Origin: Aphelenchoides besseyi
Taxonomy: Eukaryota; Nematoda; Chromadorea; Rhabditida; Aphelenchoididae
NCBI GenBank assembly: GCA_024699855.1
Contig: JAMPIQ010000003.1
Location: 1,054,001-1,118,000 of the forward strand
DNA: 64,000 nt
Reading direction: 5' to 3'
The notes under the pieces are model-generated. The model was not told the origin of the DNA, ran no database searches, and saw only the letters and a program-made list of their open reading frames with translations. The translations under genes and the position numbers were made by a program. Numbering within the stretch: position 1 is the first letter of the stretch; every line of letters starts with the position of its first letter. Shown in pieces: positions 22,106-32,957 of this stretch.

Positions 22106-23722
22106 ATGCAGCAGTTAGTTGCTCGTCTTCAGAGTACCAAAATGTACGTTGTGTCAACTCCCGATTCCATTCAAATTTCCTCGCCGTCGAGTTTGTCGAG
22201 TGATGCATCAGCGAGCGGCCAAAGGAAAGTTCGATGTCCGATCTGTGGTGACGTATCTTACAGTAAGTTGAAGATACTTTTGAAAATCTATGATTCGAAC
22301 AATTTGAATTTCATTTCATTACCTGGAAAATTCTACCTTTCAAATCTCTTCAAACTAGCATGTGTTTTCAGATCGTCACTTCGGTATTCCGTCTTGTAAC
22401 TCCTGTGGTAAGTGACTCTTATCGTTACACTGCTACGATCGAATATTTTAGCCGCGTTCTTCAGACGAACCATTTCGATGAGTAGGCGATACGCGTGTGT
22501 GAAAGGCAAACAATGTTTGATATCATTCGGAGATGCACGACACATGTGAGTATCACCTAACTGTTTGATTTCCAACCGAAATTTTAGGTGTAAATGGTGT
22601 CGTTTCCAAAGTTAATCCGAATCATGTGAAACACGACTAATTCCTGAGTGTTTTTAGATGTATCAAGAAAGGTATGAACATTTCGGCCGTGTTTGTACGG
22701 TCAACAGACGAGTTCAGTTGTTTTGAGCCCGATTCACCACTTCGAAAGATTCTTTTGGCTCAACGCTCAACCTTCGTCAATCGTTACGCGTCATTACTTA
22801 AACACTATGGTGGTAATCCAGTAAGTTTCACATAGTGTATAAGCTCACATCATTGTTGCTTGTAGGCACTTGTCAAAATGGGATCAGAAAATCCGCCATT
22901 GAATCGAACGGTTGCAACCGTTGCATCGGAATTCTCCGTTTTGAACGAATACCTGATGGCCACCGGCTTCAAAGACTTCGATTTGAGTAGCTTGCAGATC
23001 GTAGGTCGATAGCTACTTTTCCATTGACCAAATTGCTCTCTAGCAACAACTCTCTCGTTCGCTTTTCTATCCATGGATGGCTTTCCACTCGATTATGGGC
23101 GTTTTACGAAATGCGGGACACAAAACGAATGTCGCCTTTTTTGTTGATGAATCTCACGTGAAAGTAACGGACGATGCGATTAAACAATACGTTAGAATGT
23201 TGCCCGATCTACTCGATTATCGAACCATGGAAACGTAAGAGCAAATCAAATGATCAAAAGAACTTGAAACCTTTCAGAGCGACAAATCGTTTCTTTAAGA
23301 ACACCATCGATGTGGCAAATCAACTACACTCGACGAGAATGGAGGAAAATGTAATTGCCATCTTCGAGCATTTCTTTCACTTATTTTTTAGGAACATAGC
23401 GCAATTTTTCATGTTTATGCTCTAAGAACAGCCTCCAGATTGTTCCCACAAAATCGATCGTTTGACGGAATGATCAATTCGATTTTCCACGATCTAACTC
23501 GACACTTCCAAAAGAATTACGACAGTGTTCCATTGAAGTTAGGAAACATGATCTTGATGCTCACAATCTTAGAGGTCGGGTTTCAATGACTATTGCAAGA
23601 ACTGTGAATTTCAGCGTGCTACGGCAACACTAAGCGATTTTGTTACATTGCTCTACATCAATGGCTATAATCCCGTTCTTTCCAAACTGAGTGGAGAAGA
23701 AACTCCCGTCAAACCAATTTGA
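22106..23722 (+). CDS. nuclear hormone receptor (nematode SupNR type)
   Basis: This ligand-regulated or orphan transcription factor has a two-zinc-finger DNA-binding domain and a ligand-binding domain. The DBD is spread over short exons: VRCPICGDVSY, then NRHFGIPSCNSC, AAFFRRTISMSRRYACVKGK, then HMCKWCRFQKCIKKGM. The P-box reads C-N-S-C-A-A-F-F-R-R, characteristic of the expanded nematode receptors. The LBD follows with FEPDSPLRKILLAQRSTFVN, YPWMAFHSIMGVLRNAGH and FLVNP-region equivalents (KLGNMILMLTILE). It ends TPVKPI with TGA at 23720-23722. The start could be ATG 22106 or 22142. An acceptor-like CTATGCAG at 22104-22111 leaves open an upstream exon. Confidence 0.93.
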
Positions 23723-23724
23723 AC

Positions 23725-24300
23725 AGATTTTACCCTTGTATTGAAAGATAATCACAACAATAAACTATGAACAAGCAAAACAAGTGACCGATGTGCAATC
23801 GATTCAACATCCCGATTAGCACGCTGCAGATCCCCGAATGCCTTGAGGGGATGTTCTCCCGGTTTGAGGCGGCGACGAGAGTCGAGAAGAACCAGAAACT
23901 TTAATACATGAAGATCATCTGTTCGTTCGTCGGGCCTGCAAGCGGACGTCCGATTCATTTGTTTCGATGAAAATCGATAGGGAACGTGAATCAAACTATT
24001 TGGTTTTGTTTATTTTACATGCGGTTTATTTGAACGCTTCGACGTTGCAAATCAAAAGACCATTGGGTTTCATGTCGCAAGAAACCTCAAGTCTCTGAAC
24101 TGACTCGCAGTCAAATCGCCAAATCGATTTGCGAGTTTCGTTCACTTCCTCTTACCGCGACACTTCGACTCGTCGATCGCGATCGAATTTATCATTATTT
24201 TGGTTTGCTTCGTGGTCGAGTTTCTTTTGTCGACCTTATTGGTTCTTTGATTAAAACGATCCTAATTCATAGGTGAATTTTAGACGAACAGAAGAAGAAG
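23725..24300 (+). other. intergenic spacer
   Basis: A minus-strand frame at 23752-23994 is open but has no recognisable motif. No other signal was seen. Confidence 0.35.
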
Positions 24301-24306
24301 ATCATC

Positions 24307-25426
24307 ATGATTTCAACTCTACGGCGCACAGTCAAAAACACTGCGTACAACTACTCGCAGGTCACCGTGAAGACTCGAGAAGCTACGAGGTTTTGTTTCT
24401 CGACTGAACTGTTCATTAAAACTTTTCGATCATTTCAGCAATGCTCCCGCTTTGCCCACCGATGATGAGTTGAAGTTTCTCGCCGCTCAAACACACGACA
24501 GTCTTCGTTTTGTCGAGATGATGTGCGTTCTGTGGAAACGATTGTGTGATAGTCCGAAGTGTTGGCGTCATGTATACAAGTCGTTGATCGTACTTGAACA
24601 TTTGCTCATCCATGGCAATGCGACTGTGATTGAGCAATGTCACGCGAACCAATACATTTTGGGTCGTTTGGCAAACTTTCAACTCTACGACAATGGTGTC
24701 GATCATGGATTAGTGGTTCGTGAAGTGGTTGCGCGTGTTCTAGCACTTCTGAATTCGCCGGAGAAGTTGGAAGAACGACGAAAAGAAGCTGCTGAAAAGA
24801 AACAACGTCGTACGTCGACTCCCGTTCCTTCCGCTTCCAACTCTGTCAACGTAGCTAATCAGTCAAGTAAACGTGAGTCTGCGATCAGTTGATTCACAAA
24901 ATCGTTTTTTTTAGAAGATCGTTCAGAGCTCTTGGCCACTGCACCAAAGAATGAAGAGGAAGAAAGTGCTCAATTGCAACTTGTAATCGCTCTTTCTCAT
25001 CAAACGGCCACCAAAAACAAGCGATCGAGCAATCAATTCGGTATTCAATCGGCTCTCGATTTTGCTTCTCGAGATCAATCTTTACTTGACGACGAGCTTT
25101 TTGCTCCTGAATGTCCGCCATCCTCACCGGTTTGTTTATTAGGTGTTTCTAAACATTAGTTCTCCTGTTTTCAGGCAGTTTTCGATTTTCCTGTGAGTCA
25201 ACAAGGAAAGACAACAGTCGATGAATGTCAAACTCTTATTGATGTGTCCACTTTTGTTCCGATTAAAACCGTTGAACCACCCAAACCAGCACCTCAACCG
25301 ACAGATCCGTTGGCCTGGATTGGTGATTACAACAACACCGCTTTGATTCCGACTGTTCAACCGTCAAATCCCGCTCAGTGGAATCCGTTTGATACGACTG
25401 TTCAATCGAACCCGTTCTCTACTTAG
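24307..25426 (+). CDS. epn-1: epsin (ENTH-domain endocytic adaptor)
   Basis: Epsin binds phosphoinositides and ubiquitinated cargo at clathrin-coated pits. The N-terminal ENTH domain begins MISTLRRTVKNTAYNYSQVT and VKTREATSN. It continues with FVEMMCVLWKRL, CWRHVYKSLIVLEHLLIHG and VREVVARVLALL. After it come a basic coil, a ubiquitin-interacting motif (EEEESAQLQLVIALSHQ), a DPLAW AP2-type motif and two N-P-F motifs near the C-terminus (QWNPFDTT, SNPFST) for EH-domain partners. Four exons with short introns, stop at 25426. The protein is shorter than vertebrate epsins but keeps the full domain order. The symbol follows the single nematode epsin gene. Confidence 0.92.
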
Positions 25427-25567
25427 TCATTTCACTCATCCAATTCTTTCATGTCTTATCGTTTACTCAGAAATAAATAATTCTAATGGCTATTATTATG
25501 TAATAATGAGCATTCCACAGATAAACGAACACTCGTATTTATACTGGAGGGTTGAAACGAGTAATTT

Positions 25568-26873
25568 CTAACGATTTGTTGCTTTTGGTGGCACAGTTGT
25601 TACCGTTGCTCTGGGAGTATTGATTACTGTCGTAACTCTTGAGCTTCCAAACACATATCCAATCATATGATGGAAAGCACTTCTGTAGGGGGCCAAGAAG
25701 TACAACGAAAAAATTGGCGACATCAACGGCTCAGAAAGAAGAATCATCGAATTCATAAGAGTTAGCCACTTGTGGTGTGTACATGAGATTACAGTGTTGG
25801 TTGAAATCAAATTCGGGATCACACATGAAGCCAAAGAACTTAGAGCCAAGGAAGTCAACATCTTCAAAACGAGAGAATGAAGCCGACGAGTACTCGGGCT
25901 GATTACAATTCTTTTTAATTTTTGGTTGACAGCAATCGACGTCAACAGAATGATAGCGAAATTGGTCGTAATAAAGAAGTATGGTCGTAGAGCCGAATAA
26001 TAGGTAGTTGCGGTGACTCCCTAGAAGGATTGTGATTATTCCATACACTGGACTTACAATAACAACTCCGTATACTCGCTCTTTTTCAATGTTGTAGCCG
26101 TAGTGATGCAGTAGAGTTACAGCATTCGTTTGAAATTGCTCATTCCACGACCGAAAAACAAAGAGCGGAGTGCCTGAGTAGACGTGTAATCCCGTGTAAA
26201 CTGCACAAACACCAATGAATAGAAACAGTCGTAGACCTCGAAGTGTACGTCCGCTAAACGAGTTGTTAAAACAACTAAACACCTTCAACTCACTGTTTAA
26301 TCAAACAATAGCGATAGAGAAATTGAATCGGTACTAGATCCCATCCAATGATCTAAAAACTTAATGCTCATTATCGACATCATTTTTCTGACCATAACAG
26401 CAATCTCGAACGCAATGAAATTGGCCATCGTCGACCGATCAAACGCAAGAAGACTGTTTGAGTAGCACAAATACCGAAAATAACCGGTAAAATTGTACTG
26501 AAATATACTCACTTATGTGCTGTACACTGATTACTTACTCTACATGTTATTATGAGGGCCAAAGCCCAGACTCCGTCAATAAACGAGTTAAGCAACAAAA
26601 TCGGACGCATCTGAAATCGCACACTCAAATTGCTTACACCCACAAACACAAACCAAACAAACATTGTTATTGCTTGTTAAAATAATATATCCAACAAGAG
26701 TGTTCAACAAAACAGTCGTTGTGCAGATGAGGTATGTGAAAATGCGATGGAAAGCTGAAAACGAAGTCAACGACATTCGAGCACATAAACTCACTCAAGT
26801 AGTAGTCAGACGTTTCCAGAACTTCATCAAACGTCACGATGTCGTTGCTCGAGTTGTCTTTCAAAAAGCAGCT
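25568..26873 (-). CDS. nematode 7TM chemoreceptor-like GPCR (paralogue 3)
   Basis: This more divergent member of the same receptor family lies on the minus strand. The start (26871-26873) gives MSCFLKDNSSNDIVTFDEVL, aligned with the N-termini of paralogues 1 and 2. Then come FHRIFTYLICTTTVLLNTLV, MRPILLLNSFIDGVWALALI, IIGWDLVPIQFLYRYCLIK (matching YRLHLLTH and YRLHLVKH), LRGLRLFLFIGVCAVYTGLH and VTATTYYSALRPYFFITTNF. The last exon has THHKWLTLMNSM and SLYFLAPYRSAFHHMIG. All exons splice in frame with short introns, so the gene appears intact. Confidence 0.82.
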
Positions 26874-26929
26874 CATCTTTTTGTGTAAAGGAACAGTTCT
26901 TGGGTCGCCTGTCCACACTAAACGTCAAT

Positions 26930-27246
26930 GATTTTACGCAAAACTGCGACTGACGGCGTCTACTTCGCACCAAAAAAGAGTTTGTCAGAATTGGAGCTAA
27001 GGTCAACTTAAATATTAATTACTTATTTCAACTAATTCAGCTGGCGGAGCTATTCGAATGAAAATGTTGAAGTTCAAAAGCTCCTTTGCTTCCGCTAAAT
27101 TTACGAGTTGTACTTTGTGCTCAAATGATATGGTTGCACTTCCAGAAAGTTATCAGAGCAGTCACAAAGAAATTGACTAATGAAGCAAAAGAAGTCATTT
27201 GTTCATTATTTCGAATCCTATATCAATTAGTCGGTCATTCTAACGG
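26930..27246 (+). CDS. small uncertain gene
   Basis: An ATG near 26929 opens MILRKTATDGVYFAPKKSLS, which runs into a GTCAAC donor. After the acceptor (ATTCAG), two frames look coding, SYSNENVEVQKLLCFR and KFTSCTLCSNDMVALPESYQ. I could not decide the splice. The family is unknown and the gene may be partial. Confidence 0.25.
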
Positions 27247-27251
27247 GTGTA

Positions 27252-27937
27252 ATGAAGTCTTTGGTTGATCATTGGATGTTCTTCGTTCTGCTCGTCATTG
27301 ATTTCGAATTTGTGGAAACATCAACCAACTACCATCCATGCATTCAAAAAAAGGAATATCTCAGTTCCAGTTGGTTGTAAGTTCCGACTTCTGTACGCGT
27401 CTTCAAAACAACTTTTCAGTTTGTTCGACGGATGCGAAGACGCGGAGATTGCGGTCAAATGGAACAACACTGTCAATCTGAACATCATAATCCAAGCGAT
27501 TCCCTTCAAAGATACCGAGTAAGTGGTTGAATTGTCTTACGCAAACTGCTCCAGTTGCCAGATTCTCTATTCTCATTGGCAACTGCAAAATGAATTTCCG
27601 AACTGTAAAAACAGAGAACAATGAGAGATGGACATTAAAGATCGGAGATTACGTGTCTCCCAATCGACAACGTTTGTGCTTCAAGATTGCAACAGACGGT
27701 TCGATTCAACAACGTGACAACAAAGATATCAGCATGATGTGCAGCAAGCGCGTCGAAACAAAGCAAACATCCGATGGACTGTTTACGAGATTAAGAGCTC
27801 TTGTGCCTTCTAATGTTCGCAACTTCAAGATGCGCGTATACGTGAGTAAAATAACAACGACTTTGATTTCTGACAAAATTTAGGCTTTGGATCACAGTTT
27901 AGTTGAGTACAATTTGCGTTGGTCTGATGAATTTTAA
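27252..27937 (+). CDS. secreted protein of unknown family
   Basis: Four exons close in frame. The start ATG (27252) gives a signal peptide-like N-terminus (LVDHWMFFVLLVIDFEFVE). The following exons encode LFDGCEDAEIAVKWNNTVNL and NIIIQAIPFKDTE. An exon entered at TTGCCAG then reads FSILIGNCKMNFRTVKT, WTLKIGDYVSPNRQRLCFKI, RDNKDISMMCSKRVETKQTS and LRALVPSNVRNFKMRVY. The last exon is ALDHSLVEYNLRWSDEF and the stop TAA is at 27935-27937. Alternating hydrophobic residues suggest a beta-rich fold, perhaps lectin-like, but I recognise no specific motif. Confidence 0.6.
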
Positions 27938-28075
27938 GAGAAAACCCAACGCTTTTAAGCTTTCTGTTGTTGGCTGTTATGTTATTAAAATTCAGTGTTG
28001 ATTGATGCACAAAATGATAAGACAAACTTAAGGAATCACAGTCGATCTTTAAGAATTCAGTGAAGAAGTTTATTT

Positions 28076-29406
28076 CTACTTGAGATTTTCAGTGGATCGA
28101 AGAAAGTTCTCGAAATCGTCGTAGAACTTTTTAGCTTGTTTCTCAGTGTCTCCATAAAACGGTTTTCGACCCTCGAGATACTGAAGAACCGCGCGATAAA
28201 TAAACACGTATTGAACATCAGTCTAAAAATAGAAACCATGTTATTATGAGTAAACGGATATCTTACGCTGATTGCATAAGCTCGTTGTTTTCTCAAGTCA
28301 GCCAACATCGTTTCGGTGTTTGAGTTCTCGACCTTAATCAACTGTTCCAAGATCATTTCAATTCCAACGAACGTTGCCGAACGACCAACTCCTGTCGAGC
28401 AATGAACAACAATCGGAGCTCTAAAAGCATCCATCAATACGTTTGACTTGTAACTCACTTGCTACTGCGAACTTCACGTAGAAGACGAAGAACGGCGCGA
28501 ATATCACGTGGAGTCTTTCTATCTGCCCACTGAGCCCAATGATAGTGGCGAAGCATCGAAATGCCGGAGGTGCTGGAGAGTTTCAGTCGAGACACACGAA
28601 TCTGAGTGGCAGCATCAAGACCCTCAATCTAACACCCGACGTATTGATAGCTCATGTTTGCAATCCACTGACCATTTTGACCTCCAAGTTAATGATCTCA
28701 AAGTTTTGGAATTGAACACGTTGACCTTTTTCGCGTGGAAAGTAGACGGCCGATTTGCTTCGATTGTGTTCAAAAAAATCGCAGAGCATGACAATCGACT
28801 GAAACGTAAAATCTGAATGTCTTTTGTTGAAAACTTACCTCAACTTTCTCGCCATGAACCATTCGCCAGAAATCGACAGCCGTTTGATCCAACGGCGCTT
28901 GAGTGATGATGAAACGACGAGGTTGTTGAGCGGTTTCGATATAGTTGGCGTGAATATAGTCGGTTCCTGTTGAATCGTGTTTCAGTAACACCCGAGTTGC
29001 ATCCAAACAACCGACTTCCTAGAATCGAGATTTAGATCGTGTAGAAATACCGATCAGTCACCGCACTTCGATTTCGACCATAAACGTTGTTCGCTTTAAA
29101 GGCCGTGACATCTGCTGCTGAGACGAGTTTGTCGGTCTTTAGGTACTCAGTTGCCAAGCCGTGAACTCCTTTCTCCAAAGTCGAACGAATCCACGAATCG
29201 AAAACTTGGCGAACTTTGCGACTTCGTTTCTTGCGCTCATCGGGATTGATAACCTCTACGGCGCTTAGGCTTGCCGTCACCGAACTCGCACTGTTGTTCG
29301 GTGTGTTGATGTTCTTCACTCCGTTTGTCATCGAAATTGTGACCGTCCCAGCAGTAGTATTGTTTTGGTCTTTTGGCTTGCTGCGACGCCGTTTTCGATC
29401 GGTCAT
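28076..29406 (-). CDS. protein tyrosine phosphatase, single catalytic domain
   Basis: This is a cytoplasmic-type tyrosine phosphatase of the kind expanded in nematodes. The start (29404-29406) gives a basic, Ser/Asn-rich N-terminus (MTDRKRRRSKPKDQ). Catalytic-domain blocks follow in order: EVGCLDATRVLLKHDS, DYIHANYIETAQQPRRFIIT, QAPLDQTAVDFWRMVHGEKV, IVMLCDFFEHNRSKSAVYFP, the Q-x-x-x-W-A-D loop (HYHWAQWADRKTP), and the signature PIVVHCSTGVGRSATFVGIE. The active-site Cys and Arg are present, as is the loop Asp, but the usual W-P-D proline is Ala. The final exon reads YVFIYRAVLQYLEGR and ends at TAG 28076-28078. Exon 1 ends before GTGACTG, which closes the frame. Confidence 0.92.
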
Positions 29407-29722
29407 GATGGCAAAAGAACAAGAGCAACTGGACAGTCGAAGTGAACAACCGAAGATGACGGTTCGGATTGTTCGCGGAATTTGCATCGAAATTGCGACG
29501 TTTAGTTGATTGCCAATCTCCCTATTGTTAGCGACCGAACGCGTTCGCTCTTATTTTCGAATGAAAAGAGCGAGCGTTCAGTTATGCTAATTGATTGATC
29601 TTGAAATGAGAAAAAGGGTCGGATTTTTCGAATGCAAATTTGATGAGGGTTCGGTGTGCAGTTTGTTGAAATGAAATGTTTGAGGAATTGAAAAAAATTC
29701 GAAGTCGCTGTTTCGATACCGT

Positions 29723-30319
29723 CTATAGAAGGCTTTTGGGTTTGAGCGATTGGGTTCGAAATTTGTTCGATAAGTGATGGAAGGAATTGATTAGAAGACA
29801 AGAATCGGGTTGTTTGATCGTTGGTGGCAATAAGCGACGTGGAGTTGGTGTCGAGACTAGTCCCATAGATATCAACTTGTTATAAGTTATCGAATTTTTT
29901 CGGAATTCATTACCGATTGGGTTATCGTGGTTTTTGTCTAATACTTGCAACCAATTTTGCATGAATTTTGGCATTTGAGGAAGAGTGGGATACACTACAC
30001 GTCCATTGCTACAACACACAAAATAACTTTCATTGGGAAAGAGACAGGCATTGCAACTTTTACAGTAAACATTCATCTGTCCGCAATTCTGAGGGAGCAC
30101 CAAACATTGTTTGCTTATAAAAGCTGATTGATCCATGCATTGTCTACCGCGAGTCTTCGATTTCTTTTTGAGCTTGATATTTGATGGCATCAAAACAGTA
30201 CGTCGACGGGTTTTCATTGGCGAAACGGAGATTTGGTTATCGACAAAATTTCCAAAAAAACCTTTAGCTTTCTTCTTAGGCATTGGTCCCGGAGATTCCG
30301 GTGAATCGTCGTATTCCAC
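29723..30319 (-). mobile_element. Helitron Rep/helicase N-terminal fragment
   Basis: The frame carries a zinc-binding and Helitron-like N-terminal region: CKSCNACLFPNESYFVCC, SNGRVVYPTLPQMPKF, then GNEFRKN and ITYNK. This order matches the start of Helitron transposases: a C-x2-C-x2-C cluster, C-C-x-x-G-x-V-x-x-P, and F-R-x-x-I-x-x-Y-N. It is preceded by a Ser/Asp-rich linker and basic patches. The frame stops at 29723 without the Rep (H-U-H) and helicase domains, so the element is truncated. It lies in the same frame as, and directly after, the Ulp1-like frame at 30410, separated by one TAG. Confidence 0.72.
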
Positions 30320-30409
30320 ATCAGATAGATCAGAATCTGATGAAAGTATTACTTGACAGATGGGAACAACTTCACTCGATCTTCGACTTGCTTTGTGTTT
30401 TGGAGTTTG

Positions 30410-31455
30410 CTAAGTAATTGTCGGAAACGTATTTGCGCAAAGTTGATTTATATACGATTCAAATGCTTGATCATAATTAGCAAAACTTTCGACAAACAAC
30501 TCTAACAACTTTGCACGTTTCTCATTGCCAGTTTCGTTTTCCTTCAGCATAAATGTATGCTGCTCTACTACCGACTCTTTGATGCTTTTGAAAAACAACA
30601 ACGTGTTACTGTATACGTATGCTGCGCAGTTTGTTCCATCGGTTTGTTTGTCAGTTTGTTTTCCAATATCGATTAGAATCATTGTTGCCAATGAATTCAT
30701 TTGATAATGACTGACAAATATCGACTGGAAAATACTTTCAAACTGATCGACGTAGTGATTCAAAGGAGCCATTTGGTAGGAATCGCAGTAATAAACTGCG
30801 TATTGTGAACTGTTTTCTTTTACTACCATAATTGCTAATACGAAATGACTTCGAATTGCATCAAAGATTGGTATAACCAAAAACATCGATCCCCCTTTGT
30901 CTGAAATTTTGGAGGCGCAATTAGATAATGATTCAATGGATTTGGATTGCAACCGGTTTCCCAAATTGCGCGCGGTGGAAAGGTGTTATTATCTACCCAA
31001 AATGTGTTGGACAACAAACCAATTGTGCGGTTATTATCATTACCAATAAAATGGGCCAACGAATACATGATCGACGTTGCATCAATGTATCCGTCGCCAG
31101 CTATTGTGCGCAATTGTTCAGTGCCAACGATTGCACTGGTTGCAATAACTGCAGTACATTGGTCACTTCGATTGTGGGTTGCTGATTTTGTTCCCAAAAA
31201 TAACAAACCATTCATTGACACACTTGGTGCAGATTCATAAGTTTTTGTTGTATCAATTGGTGTATCGAATTGCGATATTTCGTTATCTGAACCGCTCCAT
31301 TCTAACTCTGCTTCGTATTCTTCGGTTTGTTTTTTCAATGAATCGAAAGTCGACTGCGAAGATTTCTTTGGACGACCGAGTGATTTACCTTTCTTAGTGG
31401 GTCGACCTACTGGTTGCCCACTACGTCGATGCTCTCGTTGTGTGAACTTTCCCAT
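30410..31455 (-). CDS. Ulp1/C48-type cysteine protease, probably Helitron-borne
   Basis: Two exons close in frame across an intron with GTTGCA donor and TTTCAG acceptor near 30905-30955. The N-terminus has AT-hook-like repeats (GQPVGRPTKKGKSLGRPKK). The catalytic domain has TIAGDGYIDATSIMYSLAHF and NTFWVDN. RSHFVLAIMVV contains the His, AVYYCDSYQ the Asp, and QTDGTNCAAYVYSNTLLFF the Gln and Cys of a C48 peptidase. This is the SUMO/Ubl-protease fold used by host SENP enzymes and by several mobile elements. The TAG at its end is followed in the same frame by the Helitron fragment, so it was probably part of the element. Confidence 0.72.
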
Positions 31456-32866
31456 AAGATAACAGTCAACAACAATTTAGTACGATTGACTGTTTGGTTT
31501 TGGTTATCAAAAATAGCAAAACTGAAAAGTCCGAAAATGAAATTCTGCAAACGAAAAAAATGATTGCTTTTAGCGTCCAGGATTTTGCCACCTGCAATTT
31601 TGTCTTCAAACGCTAAATATGAAATTAAATAGAAAGAAGTGTCTCAATAAACTATGGAGAGAGAAAATTGAAAATGATCAGTATATTGTAAAAAAGTGTG
31701 TTTTCATGATTTTGTGAGGTCACTCTTGTATTATATCAAAATATATCTTAAGATTAGTTATTCTACAATTAATTCTTTCTAGTTACAATATAACTAAACA
31801 CTTTTACGACGCCGGAAACTACATTTGAACTTGATGTTGTAATTTCGACAAAATTTTGCGTTTTTGAGAATATTTTTGGAAATTTTATAGTTTTGATGCT
31901 CCAATATCTTCAAAATCTACTACATTTACTATTACAACATTAGATAAACAAAGTGGATCGATAAGAATTAGTAGATGATTGAAGTTGGTTGATGCAAAAT
32001 CGCGAACTTATGCGCGATTGCCCCTTCGGAAATCGCTTCGTCATTCGCTTATCCATTTGGTTTGTTCAAGTTGGCATGGTTACATTTGTTAACTCATTTT
32101 TAATCAGCTATTCAACGAACATAAAAGCAATTTCATACGACCACACAACAAAAAATTCGATCGGACCTTAAAATATCGTATTTTTGGGCATTTACTTTAC
32201 ATAAGGGCTATTTTTCTGAAAAAACGCTGAACCAATTGCTCTAATTTTTACCCTATTCAATTTCTTATTATATTCTGATGTTAGTGTGTTTTTTATTTGA
32301 CGTTAAAATGATGGGAACGATTTAATGCATATCTTGTTTTATTATTAAGGGGAGTTCGAGTGGGCTGTTAAAGGTTGAAAAGTGAGTTAAGCGTTGGTTT
32401 GGAGTTGAGAACAAAAACGGAGTTGCTGGGTTTGCAATTAAAAAAGCGAGCAGTTTTGGAGAAAGCGCAAATGTCAATGATCGTTGAACGAGTCGATGAC
32501 TGTGTTGTTGAAATGTGATTAAAAGCACATCGTATTGAATTTAATATAAAGCCCGATGAACACTGGATGGCTGATTTTGATTTGCAGTTGGAAGTTGAGT
32601 TTAAATGTTGGGATAAGAAAATTCGAAAAAAGCTGATTGAAGTTTGTGAAACCGGTGGTGAGTTGGGTGAAAGATAAGACACAGGCAGCTGGACTATTGG
32701 ATTGAATTGCCGGTTTGACAGCAGATGGTCGTCGATGAACGTTGTTTTGGAATGTTGGGAAAGTGGTTGAAAGCGGGTTGATCAAAAGAAGCCTGTGTTG
32801 AATGAAATAAGAAATGTGTTGAATGTAAGAAGAGTTGTTTTAACGAATATGTGATTAGATGAGTGT
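31456..32866 (+). other. AT-rich region with purine-rich segment, no supported gene
   Basis: Up to about 32330 the sequence is AT-rich without features. From 32340 to 32820 the plus strand is strikingly G- and A-rich. Plus-frame pieces such as LELRTKTELLGLQLKKRAVL and EHWMADFDLQLEVEFKCWDK look coding but contain stops. It may be mobile-element sequence upstream of the Ulp1/Helitron frames. Confidence 0.35.
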
Positions 32867-32867
32867 G

Positions 32868-32905
32868 CAAGTAGTGCCCGCCGCTACGCGGCGGGTACCT
32901 ACTTG
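32868..32905 (+). repeat. GC-rich hairpin
   Basis: CAAGTAG-TG-CCCGCCG-CTACG-CGGCGGG-TAC-CTACTTG folds as two stacked 7-bp stems. It stands alone in AT-rich sequence. It resembles the subterminal hairpin of rolling-circle elements. Confidence 0.6.
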
Positions 32906-32957
32906 TTTGATACATTATTTGACAAATGCGAGAAATATAATTAACATTTTGTTTAGA

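Noticed and set aside
32868..32905. Reading the hairpin as a Helitron 3' end of the adjacent element
   Set aside because: The bases after the stem are CTAC, not CTRR, and the hairpin lies on the upstream side of the minus-strand Helitron frames.
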